Below, one piece after another: positions 55,193 through 64,000 of a DNA stretch of 64,000 nt. The position numbers were made by a program, and so were the translations under genes. The stretch is from Plenodomus lindquistii. Its lineage: Eukaryota; Ascomycota; Dothideomycetes; Pleosporales; Leptosphaeriaceae. The notes beneath the pieces are model-generated. The model had not been told where the DNA came from, did no database searches, and saw only the letters and a program-made list of their open reading frames with translations. The stretch spans positions 992,001 to 1,056,000 of the forward strand of contig JANUWI010000009.1 in assembly GCA_025504975.1 (NCBI GenBank), given 5' to 3'. Each line of letters starts with the position of its first letter. The stretch's first letter is position 1.

Positions 55193-55591
55193 TTACTCGT
55201 CGTCCTCAGTCTTCTTGTCGCCTTCTCCCACGCTCAAACTCCTTCGAAAAAGTAGTGTCCTCCATCCGAACTTTTTGTGCGAACCCGCCGTACTGGAGCT
55301 CCACATACTGCTTGCTCTTCTCCTCCGTGATGATGTCGATGTCCGACGTTCTGATTTGGAGCTGGCATAGTGGTCTTCCGGGCTTGATATGAGGACGATG
55401 TCGTTTGATGCAGGTGGCTGCGAGGCGAGTTTGGACCAAGCGCTGGCGATGGAGGAGCGACGACCTGGTATATGAGTGAGTTGGAAAAGTCGTCATGAAA
55501 TGGGTTGTCTGGACTACTAGAACATACGCATGTTTCCGGCGCCCCCACGACCGTAGGCGATACATGGATCTGAGGATGAAGTTTGCTTCAT
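55193..55591 (-). CDS. Small DUF3602 (GRGGAGN-motif) protein, Par32-like
   Basis: Two exons on the minus strand, 55591-55528 and 55464-55193, joined by a 63-nt GT-AG intron; 111 residues. No single frame exposes it. Spliced, it begins MKQTSSSDPCIAYGRGGAGN, followed by MRRRSSIASAWSKLASQPP and a Ser/Arg-rich body (SSKSERRTSTSSRRRRASSM). It ends SVGEGDKKTEDDE. The YGRGGAGN motif defines the fungal DUF3602 family. Budding-yeast Par32, with several copies, is phosphorylated on TORC1 inhibition and restrains ammonium transporters. Here there is a single copy in a short disordered protein with many potential phospho-serines, so any shared role is inference. The longer unspliced ORF in another frame (55206-55631) was rejected. 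Confidence 0.78.
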
Positions 55592-57049
55592 TGTCGACAG
55601 GACAGGTCGTGATGATTACCGTTCGTTTCAAGATGGATCAACGCAATATGTCGAGAACAAATTTGAGTAATTGTGACAATGTGGCTTCGAGAATTTGTAA
55701 AGAAGTCGACGTTTCCAAAGTTATGAAGAGAATCTGATGATGCCTCTTTGACTTGTGGTGTGTGACTAGAAACACAAGAATATGCCTCAGCCATCTAAAA
55801 GTACATGCCTCAACATTCGCTTGCTAAGATCGGCCACCACACCACACCTCGGTTTCCCCCATGCCCTATCCACGTAGCCTCCGGCCCTGCCCGCAAGCCA
55901 GCAACCACTCACAACTGAGAACCCTATCAGTCGCAGCATCACACGCCAAGTCCCTTTTTCAAAAGCTTGAATCGTGTGCCGCTTTCTTACATTGGAGTAT
56001 GAAGCGGGGACCACTGGCATTCTCAAGGCTTATCTATGCTTGGCGATATGCGGCGACTACTCTACATGCGAGAAGTCTGAAAGGTTGTTCTGCGGTGTGA
56101 TGGGGTCGCAAGCGGGGAAGTGCGGCGGTCGCCCTAGTAAAGTAGAAGAGCGGAAGTGCATCAGCGGTTTCGGGCGAGAACGACATGACGTTAGGCCCGC
56201 AAAATGGGGAAAGCTCAAAAAGACAAATAAAAATTGATAAATTTTCAACAAATTATTTGTCAAGCCTTGGACGTTAATAAGCAAAGCTCTACTCTATACC
56301 TGGAGCAGAAAGCTAAATGACAAATGCTCATCAGTATCCAAGGCCGAAGACGGAGCTGTCAATGTTCAGACCTTACCTCTTTTGAATCCTAATATACGCT
56401 AACATCAGATGCAGTCTGAAGGGAAGAGGAATCACATAATCTACACGAATACAATACGGAGGGACTATGGTCTTAGGGTCTGATCGCTCAGCCCTCGACC
56501 GTACCTTAGATAGGCTAACGGATTTTTCGGTTTGCTACTTTGGACTTTTTATCTGCATCATGGTGAATGAGGAATCCACAAGTGCGCTACCTATCTCGAT
56601 ATAGCCGAGTCGCCAAATCACACCTTCATCGGCTAGCATAGGTAGTTGCTATCATAGCCAAACTTCGAGTCCAGCCTGCGCTATGTGAGGGTGATACTTG
56701 TCGCGTTGATGGGTGATGGAGACAACACGTTTTATCAGAGCGATTTCGAGAATCTTACTGAGGGGTGGATTAGTGGTGTGAGTGGGACGGAAGGGGGTAT
56801 TACAGATTACAGTACTTTCGGGGCGGGCAAGTGCGAAGTGGATATGTCGTGATTATAGCTAGGGCCAGAGTCTAAATGCTTATAGAGACTGGAGTTGAAA
56901 TACGATCAAGACTGTTTGGCTTTTGTTCTGTTCCTGCGGGATTGTTTTTATACACGATGAGGGTGCTCAATGCTATATTCACGAGCAAAGCCGCTCGGGT
57001 CATTTCATCGTAGCCATTTTTCCGCCTTGATCCCCTTCCTTTCCTCGCT
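55592..57049. other. 1.5-kb spacer without recognised genes
   Basis: Promoter of the DUF3602 gene and the 3' flank of the HECT ligase gene. An A-rich stretch lies near 56215-56245. No ORF with motifs and no transposon ends seen. Confidence 0.5.
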
Positions 57050-60000
57050 CTATGCAATACCAAACCCCTTACAGTTCTGAATCGCCGTGCCCAACTTCGT
57101 CCTCAAAACCTCCGCATCCCCGTAATCTGGCAAGTACAGAGTCGCAAAACACGTCGAAGCGCTGGGCAGACTGTCCGGCTGTCCTGCGATCTTGTGAATC
57201 TTAAACACTACGTTGTCGTACCCCGTTATGGGTATGCGATCTGATGCTGTTACAAACTCAAGGAGGTGGTGCGCGTCTTCTTGGTTGTATGATTCGACGA
57301 CAGTCCAGAAGGCGCGGATGGTGGTGCTGTTGGCTGTGTAGCCTTCGTCGTAGATAGCGACTTTGCGAAGAGAGGGGATGGAGATGTGATGCGAACCTTC
57401 GACGAGGTCGCGTAGGAGAGTGGGTGTGAAGAAACTGAGGCTTTTGGATTGGAGGCAGGTCAGGAAGCCCTCTCTGAACGCCATAAGTTGTGGTTGAATG
57501 GATTCGTACGTGAGGAAGCGGATGTAGTCGCGGACAAAGCGCTCTCTATTAGCGTTTGTGACGAGTTGCGGTTCGGTATCTATGACTGACGGATCACAGT
57601 TGAAAGGACGTGACATGTCATGGTCCATCTTCTGGCCAAATACTTCGTAGCTAAAGACGTAGTCACGCATGATGACGTCGCCGACGTCGCCATCGCTCCA
57701 TGAGAGAAGTTCGTCGAAAGACTTGGCTAGATTGGGCCAACCGTCCTTGATGTACTCTGTGGTGACGTTGCAGTCAAATTCTGATTCCCAAGCGGTTGGG
57801 CGGAGCATCGTGTGGTAGAAGGCAAGAGGAAAGGTGACAGGCAGCGTGACACCATTGTAGACAGCAAGACTGAAAAGCAAGCCAATCATCTCAAACTTCC
57901 ACGGGGCTTCCAATGTGCCGGGCTGGAACCAGGTCATGCGCGTCTGCGAATCAATAGTGAACATACCTTTGGTAATCAGTACTGAATTACATGGTGTGTC
58001 AAGAGGTTCCACTGACCATTATCCGGTTTGAAAGCTTCTTGAAGCACGAGACTGAAATACTCATTGGTCACTCCACCCATGTCCGTTCCATAATCACCAG
58101 CGCTTTCTGTACCAATCTTCACTTTTAGCGGCTTCAAAAGCATCCTTCTCTCCTGACCCCAGAGCAGGTCCAGCGTGTCCTCAAGCGCGTTCTCGCGACT
58201 GATTGCCAAGAAAAGCCGATCAGAAAGTGTGGTCTTCATCTGAGAAGAGAGCAGCCTCTCCACGGGACCTTTGAGGAAAATATCAAGGGAATTCTGCAGA
58301 CTCTGCGTGCGGATCGTATGATCATACTGCGCGAACATGGTTGTAAAGTTGATTGTGCGGAAATACGTGACTAATTGGTGAGTGGAGAATAGGCTGGGAT
58401 ACTGGAAGATGTGAAGTTCGTTCAATGTCGGCACCCAATTGATAAATCTCGATGGTTCGTTGATTTGGTCTAGCTTCTCGTTGAAGAGAGGCATCTCAAA
58501 CATACTCAATCGAAGATTGAGAGCATCACAGTTCGCATCTGTCGCAATGAGCCATCGTGTGTTGTACCAGAACAGGAGTCACTTACGTAGTATGTCATGT
58601 ATCTGTACTGCGACACCGACACTGCTCCATTTGCAAATCTGAGGCTTACAATCCCACTTCTTGATCATGATAGTGCGTAACCACTCCAAGAAGGTGGCAG
58701 TGACTGTCCAGCCCGGATCCGCACTGCTGGCCTGACTTGCACCAAGTTTGTGTTTGCTACTGAGTGCAACACGCTCTGTAACGACCATATGCTGCACAAC
58801 AGTTTCAACAAGACCGTCTCCGAGTGGTACTGTGATTCCTTGTGCGCTTGCTTCATCCTTCTGGTGCACGTCTTTTGAGATGCGCTCGAAACAAATTCGC
58901 GCCCCAATTGCGCGAAGTAAACGGTCCATTAGGCGAAGTGCAGGCTCGTGTTCCAGCTGATCGATGATATCCATGAACGGGTGAAAGAAAGTATCCGTAT
59001 TTGGGGGCGCGTTGGGTACAATGACGCCCCATGAACGTAGGTGTCGAATCTGAAGCCATACATGCGGCCACCCAATAGGTATCAGCGACGTAAGCGCGTG
59101 AACACATACAACGACTATATGAGCGGCTTCATGCGTGGTGAGGTATCGAGGCACTTCAGTTGCCCTCGACTTGTCAGCTGACGAAGGCTTTGACTGAGAC
59201 TCTGCTGAAGTGCTTCCGCGGGAACATTCGTGGTTATTGATGTCCGGAGGGGGAGTAAAGAGCGCCCCTAGTGCAATCCAAAGACTATCGAATACAAGCG
59301 CACCGTTGTGCTTCTCCCAGTCTCGAAATGTATGTGCCAGACGTGCAGAGTCGAGATGTGGTAGTGGCGAGTCGGCAAACTCCCTATTGGCATCGCGAAA
59401 GGACTTGAGTAGTGCTTCGGGGTCGCTCAGGGTGTAGAATAACGAGCGGTTAATGATGGAAGACGTTGATATATACTGACGGCTGCTGTTATACTGCACC
59501 GCAAATTTGAAGTCGACTGACGGATGTTCACGGCGTTGATGAACCTGTTCCTTGAGTTTATCAAGGAGATTGCAGCTAAGCGCTGGAAAGACTGGTATTG
59601 CAGGACGTGTTTGGTCCACATGCTTTGAAGGCGCAATTGACTGCGACGTCTTGGTTGGAACATTGAGATGCCCCGTATCCGTAGTAACGGCGTTGCCGAG
59701 TGCGAAGGTCTTCTTGCCTGTCTTCATTCCATATGACTTTGTGGGATTAGTGATGCGACGAGATATAGCAGGAATGGTTGTGCTGACAGATTTACGTTCA
59801 GGGACAGAGGCAGTAGGCTGATAAGGTATCTTAATAACCTGATGACCACGACTACCTGGGTTTCTGGACACGGTTTCCTCTGGATGTGAAATATCTTTAC
59901 CGGCCGGGACTTGGGGTGATTGTCGACGAACGATGTGCGACATGTTATTCGCTCCGGTCGTCACAGTTTGAGCGTTTGTAGCGGTTGCACCTGCAAGATC

Positions 60001-60775
60001 CGCATTGCTGCCCAAGATTTCGATTGGTTGCGTACCCTCGGCTGGACTCTTGTGGTGTTTGGAGAGGGATTGTGAAGGTTTCTCGGTCGAAGCGCGGAGT
60101 GAAGCAAAGACAGAAGCGGGACTAGCAATGTGCTGGGTAAATGAAGCCATCATGGCAAGACTGTCGTATAGATTTTGGCCAAGTGACTTTGTATCTTTGC
60201 GCGACTGACGGACACTGTTGATCTGATCTAGAGATGGCTCCTGAGTGTCTGCAGCACGACGGTACTGCTGAGCGAGTGCCCATGTCGTGGGATAGGCGAC
60301 GTATTCACGCTCTTCACATACGTTGTCTTGGACTATGCCAGCATCAACGCTTGCTGAACATATATCGTTGTCTACAATCTCGTGTTGGTGGGGACAGAGG
60401 GCGTGGTATGGATCGTCTCGGCTGGCGAGATAGTGGGCTAGTGCACAGGCGGTAAGCTGGGAGGGGGGGCGATATGGGCGGGTAGCGTTTTGGGCATTGC
60501 GTGAGAGACAAGTGGGAGTGTGGCAGCGAGGGTTGTTGCAACCGACCAAGATCTGCACGAGATATCTACACTGGTGTCAGTGAGATTACTCGGCGGACAT
60601 GAGGGTGCGTGCCGTACCGCCTGACGAGCTGGTGGAACTGGGCCCGCCGCTGTAGCTGGGCGCATTCGAGGACACGGTGAAGCTCGTGCACGTCAACCAC
60701 GGTGGGCGTGGGCGTGGGCGAGGGTGCATTGCTCGCCCCAGGCACAATCTGGCGCGCTGCACCTGACGCGCTCAT
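57050..60775 (-). CDS. HECT-type E3 ubiquitin ligase with N-terminal AZUL-like zinc finger
   Basis: Four exons on the minus strand: 60775-60618, 60565-58587, 58538-58017 and 57966-57050, with introns of 52, 48 and 50 nt; 1191 residues. Exon 1 joins exon 2 to give RRYLVQILVGCNNPRCHTPT, the start of an AZUL-type finger, with further Cys to about residue 110. A ~500-residue Ser-rich linker follows. The HECT domain starts around residue 830 with LLKPLKVKIGTESAGDYGTD and MGGVTNEYFSLVLQEAF, and has IGLLFSLAVYNGVTLPVTFP. The catalytic Cys (about 1159) lies in SASTCFATLYLPDY and the end is GFGIA. It transfers ubiquitin through that Cys to substrates. The last intron's acceptor is ambiguous: an alternative CAG would add VLITK in frame. 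Substrates are unknown. Confidence 0.92.
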
Positions 60776-61280
60776 GCTCTGAAACCTCGATACACTCGCC
60801 AGACGCGTCCATTCACCCCGTACTCGGTGCTCGGTGCTCGGTGCTCCAAGTCTCCAGAGTAGAGTCGTGGGAGAGGACTGTGTAGGGCTGGCGGAGGCTC
60901 AATCCGCCGCAGGGATGGCAGGAGCCACGTGCTTGGCGGCTGATGTCATGCTCGCTGTGCACCGAGTGCGCCGCCGCCGCCGCCGCCATGTCTGCGCCGC
61001 AGTGTGCGCTGGTTGCATCATCGCAAGGCTTGTCAACGCTTGCACTCGAGAACACTGCCGCTTTCGCTTCCAAGAGTCGTCTCAGCGCGTTCGTGGTCGC
61101 AGGCCGCTCGTTGGTAATCGCGCTCCTCTCGGCGGCCCAGAGAATTTGCCCCTCGGCCAGTCACAACGGGGCGGCATCCATTGCCCACACACCCACCGCA
61201 ACCCCCGCCTCTCGCCGAATTATTTCTCGTCGTCACCTCCCACCCCTCCCCCCTTTGATATCCAGATAGTCGCGGCAAAA
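60776..61280. promoter_or_regulatory. Divergent promoter between the HECT ligase and rei1
   Basis: A 505-bp head-to-head spacer shared by two housekeeping genes. It contains a GGTGCTC-like direct repeat near 60828-60845, a CCGCCG run near 60970-60988 and a C/T-rich block just before rei1. An open frame continues upstream of the rei1 ATG but has no family-like residues. Confidence 0.5.
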
Positions 61281-62888
61281 ATGGCGTCGCAGGTGCCCAC
61301 GCAGGCAAACATCCAGTCCACCCACCCCTTCACCTGCAACACATGCCAGGTCGCCTTCCGCTCCAGCGACCTGCAGCGCACCCACATGCAGACCGACTGG
61401 CATCGCTACAACCTCAAGCGCCGCGTCGCCTCCCTCCCGCCCCTTTCGTCCGACATCTTCACCGAAAAGGTCCTCGCCAACAAGGCAACAGCTGCGGCTT
61501 CGGCCGCCAAAGCCTCGTTTGAGAAGTCGTGTACCGCCTGCCAGAAAACCTACTTCAGCGAGAATGCATACGCCAACCATCTCAACAGCCAGAAGCACAG
61601 GACAAATGCGGGCAAGACAAGCCGGGGCGCCCACCTAGACGACACGGCCTCCGTCACAGGCTCCATGGTCAGCTCAGCCTTCTCCCTGGGCGAGTCCATG
61701 GCCGACTCAGAAGTCACCGTCAACGGCGACAACGAGAAAGACCTGTCAGACGTTGTCCAAGGCATCAAGAACGCTTCAATCGGCGCCGACGAGTCTGACG
61801 ACAAGAGCTCGGTAGCAGCCTCCACCAAGGGGCCCTTGGACCCCCTCACCGACTGCTTGTTCTGCAACTACAAGTCGCCCAATTTCAACCTCAACCTCAC
61901 ACACATGGGTCGCTTCCACGGCATGTTTGTTCCAGAAAAGGAGTACCTGGCTGAGCCTGAAAACCTCATAAAGTATTTGCACGACAAGATCCACGAGGGC
62001 CACCAGTGTCTCAAATGCCACAAGGTCCTCCACACTGCATCTGGCATCCAAACACACATGCGCGACCGTGGCCACTGCATGATCGCTTTTGAGTCTGACG
62101 AAGAGCTTGTCGAGGTTGGCGAGTTCTACGACTTCCGGAGCTCTTACCCTGACGCCGCCGATTTCGACGACATGGCGGACGAGTCAGATGACTCTACCTC
62201 TACCACTGGAGGTGGTGTCAAGCTCGGCGCGAAGCGTGAGACCAAAATCACCGCAGACGACGCAGCCATGTCAAGCACCAACGAAGAAGATGAGGGCTGG
62301 GAAACTGACAGCACCGTCTCGAGCGTTCCTACCGACGAGATTACCGCTGTGCCAATCGACCGTAGCTACCGACACAAGTCGCTCAACAAGTCCAAGCACC
62401 ACTCCCACGCAGATCCCCGCCCTCACCGTGCAGCAGATGGCTTCCACTCTCATGCTCACAACACACCTCATGCCGTGTACCACGACGAATATGAGCTGCA
62501 TCTTCCATCTGGCCGAACTGCTGGTCACAGATCGCTGAATAAGTACTATCGCCAGAACCTGCGCAACTACCCTGGCGTAGCTGAGCGCATGGAGAATGCC
62601 CAGCGTCGTCTAACCGCAGGGTCAGCAGAGGAAGACGAGGACAGCGACGTCGAGATGGACGGGGAAGACGGCGAAGAGCGAGGAGGTCGTGGCCGTCAAC
62701 AACAACTCATCACTCGTGCTAACGGTGGTCTGGGGATGATTGGCGTCAGCGACGCCAAGAAGGCAGAGGTGCAAAAGGCCGCCAAGCGGGAACAGAAGAA
62801 GGCAGATCGTGCCCGTAACAGGTACGAAGCTGGTAACGAGAAGCGCAACAACCACCAGAAGCACTTCCGCGATCCTCTTCTGCAGTGA
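61281..62888 (+). CDS. rei1: Cytoplasmic 60S ribosome biogenesis factor Rei1 (zinc-finger protein)
   Basis: An intronless CDS of 535 residues from ATG 61281 (AAAAATGGCG). Four C2H2-type fingers are visible: HPFTCNTCQVAFRSSDLQRT (about 16-41), SCTACQKTYFSENAYANHLN, DCLFCNYKSPNFNLNLTHMG and HQCLKCHKVLHTASGIQTHM. The Rei1 hallmarks DWHRYNLKRRVASLPPLS and GEFYDFRSSYPD are present. The C-terminal region has LPSGRTAGHRSLNKYYRQNL and ends in the basic NNHQKHFRDPLLQ. Rei1 binds the polypeptide exit tunnel of pre-60S particles and, with Jjj1, releases Arx1-Alb1 in the cytoplasm. The frame is open far upstream (to 60834), but those residues are not conserved-looking. The gene is intact. Confidence 0.94.
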   Translation: MASQVPTQANIQSTHPFTCNTCQVAFRSSDLQRTHMQTDWHRYNLKRRVASLPPLSSDIFTEKVLANKATAAASAAKASFEKSCTACQKTYFSENAYANHLNSQKHRTNAGKTSRGAHLDDTASVTGSMVSSAFSLGESMADSEVTVNGDNEKDLSDVVQGIKNASIGADESDDKSSVAASTKGPLDPLTDCLFCNYKSPNFNLNLTHMGRFHGMFVPEKEYLAEPENLIKYLHDKIHEGHQCLKCHKVLHTASGIQTHMRDRGHCMIAFESDEELVEVGEFYDFRSSYPDAADFDDMADESDDSTSTTGGGVKLGAKRETKITADDAAMSSTNEEDEGWETDSTVSSVPTDEITAVPIDRSYRHKSLNKSKHHSHADPRPHRAADGFHSHAHNTPHAVYHDEYELHLPSGRTAGHRSLNKYYRQNLRNYPGVAERMENAQRRLTAGSAEEDEDSDVEMDGEDGEERGGRGRQQQLITRANGGLGMIGVSDAKKAEVQKAAKREQKKADRARNRYEAGNEKRNNHQKHFRDPLLQ

Positions 62889-63808
62889 ACGTGTCATTGT
62901 TGGAATGGAGTTCGGTTTACCAGTCGGCTGCTTTCTTTGGTCTGGGCTTACGATTTTATGAGCATGGCAGGCGTTTGTGTTGGCATATAGACAAGTCGGC
63001 GAACAGTCGCTTCAGAGGTACACCTAGGGGAACTACACACCCTTATGTCATTACTTTGTGCGCAAATGCAGAACAGCCTAATGTCTTTTCCAAGGCCAAG
63101 GAGTGCAGTATCCTGTGGGCAACACGATCTCAACCTAAAAGCACATCTCCCTCATAACGGTTTCAAAGTCTATAACAACGTAACCGATCGCGACGTCTCC
63201 AGTATGTACTGGGCCAATATATATGCAAGAAATTCCTCATTATACTTCCAAGCCTGTCTTCTGTCTTACGCCCCACCCTGTCCCACTCCAAACACCGCCG
63301 CCATGCCCAATGGACAATTCAACGTAAGGGCTCTCCTTATACAAAACCATGCACATTCATCGGTGAGCCATGGACGCCACTAACCAACCCGTTCGCACAT
63401 GATCCCGAGACAGCCCGACGGGCCGATGTGTAGACTACCGTACGGCAGGTAAAAGACTAAATTTCGGTCCATGTGTAGTCTCGGTTGCCGTAGTCTCGGC
63501 TTGGCGTGATATTCACCGATCAGAAGGGCGAGAACGGGGAGTTGCGTATACACGCTACGGGCTACGTAATGCAACCTAATGTATGGTCTGAACGGTGAGG
63601 CCGAGACGGTTGACTTGTATAGATCCGTGGGCCCTTGTCGGTGGGTAGTGTATACAAGGGTGGGCATGTTTCGGGTACGCTATCCGACCGGAAATTTGGT
63701 GTGAGTGATGGGGGAACATGGTCACAAGTCTGTGTACCGGTGACCGATGAGGCTTGGCCGGGCTTATCGATAATACATGCACTAACATGGCATTCCGTCA
63801 TGATGTCT
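62889..63808. other. Intergenic 3' of rei1
   Basis: No supportable gene. Short ORFs on both strands lack motifs. Confidence 0.5.
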
Positions 63809-64000
63809 GCGAATTGGCTTGTGTAGCACAACTTCCTGGACTTGCTTCTTTTCGGACTTCCTGTACTTGAGGGTGTAGAACTGCCTGGATGCCCGTGTTT
63901 GCTGTATCGCGACCATATATTTGCGCCCGCTGTTTGCGCGCAAAGCGGCCATTGAGTTTAGGGACTGTCGCCACTGCCCACGCGCGACGATACGCAAATG
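63782..64000 (-). CDS. Possible 3' end of a minus-strand gene continuing beyond the window
   Basis: The minus-strand frame is open from the right edge to a stop at 63782-63784. It reads SRQFYTLKYRKSEKKQVQEV followed by VLHKPIRR, with good coding-like third positions. It begins upstream of the window, so neither the start nor the family can be determined. The last residues (HHDGMPC) may be read-through past a splice donor. A chance ORF remains possible. Confidence 0.33.
   Translation of the reverse strand, partial: HLRIVARGQWRQSLNSMAALRANSGRKYMVAIQQTRASRQFYTLKYRKSEKKQVQEVVLHKPIRRHHDGMPC

Noticed and set aside
55206..55631. 141-codon minus-strand ORF
   Set aside because: Wrong frame. The spliced DUF3602 model in the overlapping frame gives a family motif and a sensible C-terminus.
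60834..61280. In-frame N-terminal extension of rei1 (149 codons)
   Set aside because: Arg/Cys-rich and unlike Rei1. The family N-terminus starts at the ATG at 61281, just before the first finger.
1..64000. tRNA, rRNA, CRISPR or transposon features
   Set aside because: I looked for T-loop-like GTTCRANNC motifs, spaced direct repeats, and transposase or reverse-transcriptase motifs on both strands and saw none that held up. tRNAscan or a repeat library could still find something.

Overview
This is nuclear DNA from a filamentous ascomycete (Pezizomycotina). I lean towards Dothideomycetes/Pleosporales, but that narrower placement is an impression and not a measurement. The evidence is the fungal form of eukaryotic housekeeping genes (Mlp1/Tpr C-terminus, Mer3/Hfm1, Stn1, Tfb5, Med1, Rei1, glutamine synthetase), short GT-AG introns of mostly 45-65 nt, and families that are expanded in or restricted to these fungi (HET domain, SAT4/rhodopsin-type membrane protein, GMC oxidoreductase). 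There is no operon structure, and I saw no CRISPR array, rRNA, tRNA or intact transposon.

Layout. 0-11.9 kb is dense housekeeping sequence: the 3' end of an Mlp1/Tpr nucleoporin, an aldo/keto reductase, a nucleotide-sugar transporter, an eight-exon Mer3/Hfm1 meiotic helicase, and (tail to tail with it) the telomere-capping protein Stn1. 12.7-19.2 kb holds a cysteine-rich secreted or GPI-anchored protein, a SnoaL/NTF2-like protein, an MFS transporter, an alpha/beta hydrolase and a disordered protein. 19.2-23.8 kb is a gene-poor gap. 23.8-32.5 kb has a single-pass membrane protein, Tfb5 (TFIIH), a four-exon GFA-domain protein, a small putative zinc-binding protein, Med1 (Mediator) and glutamine synthetase. 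A second gap spans 32.5-36.6 kb. 36.6-40.6 kb is one large, mostly disordered protein. 41-55 kb looks accessory: FAD-linked lactate dehydrogenase, a HET-domain protein, GMC oxidoreductase, SAT4-type membrane protein and type-B carboxylesterase, separated by long spacers. 55-63 kb returns to housekeeping: a small DUF3602 (GRGGAGN) protein, an AZUL-HECT ubiquitin ligase, and, divergent from it, Rei1.

I rebuilt exon structures by hand from splice sites, reading phase and family motifs. Several genes have no long uninterrupted ORF and appear only after splicing: Tfb5, whose first intron is best explained as GC-AG; the GFA-domain gene; the DUF3602 gene; the N-termini of Stn1 and the sugar transporter; and glutamine synthetase, whose first coding exon is only the ATG.

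No wholly new multi-gene system is evident. The most interesting items are an internal tandem duplication inside the HET domain; a 1304-residue protein with a histone-H2A-like segment and four copies of a short D-F-[IL] motif; the start-codon-only exon and possible GATA control of glutamine synthetase; and a possible two-exon small gene next to the HET gene.
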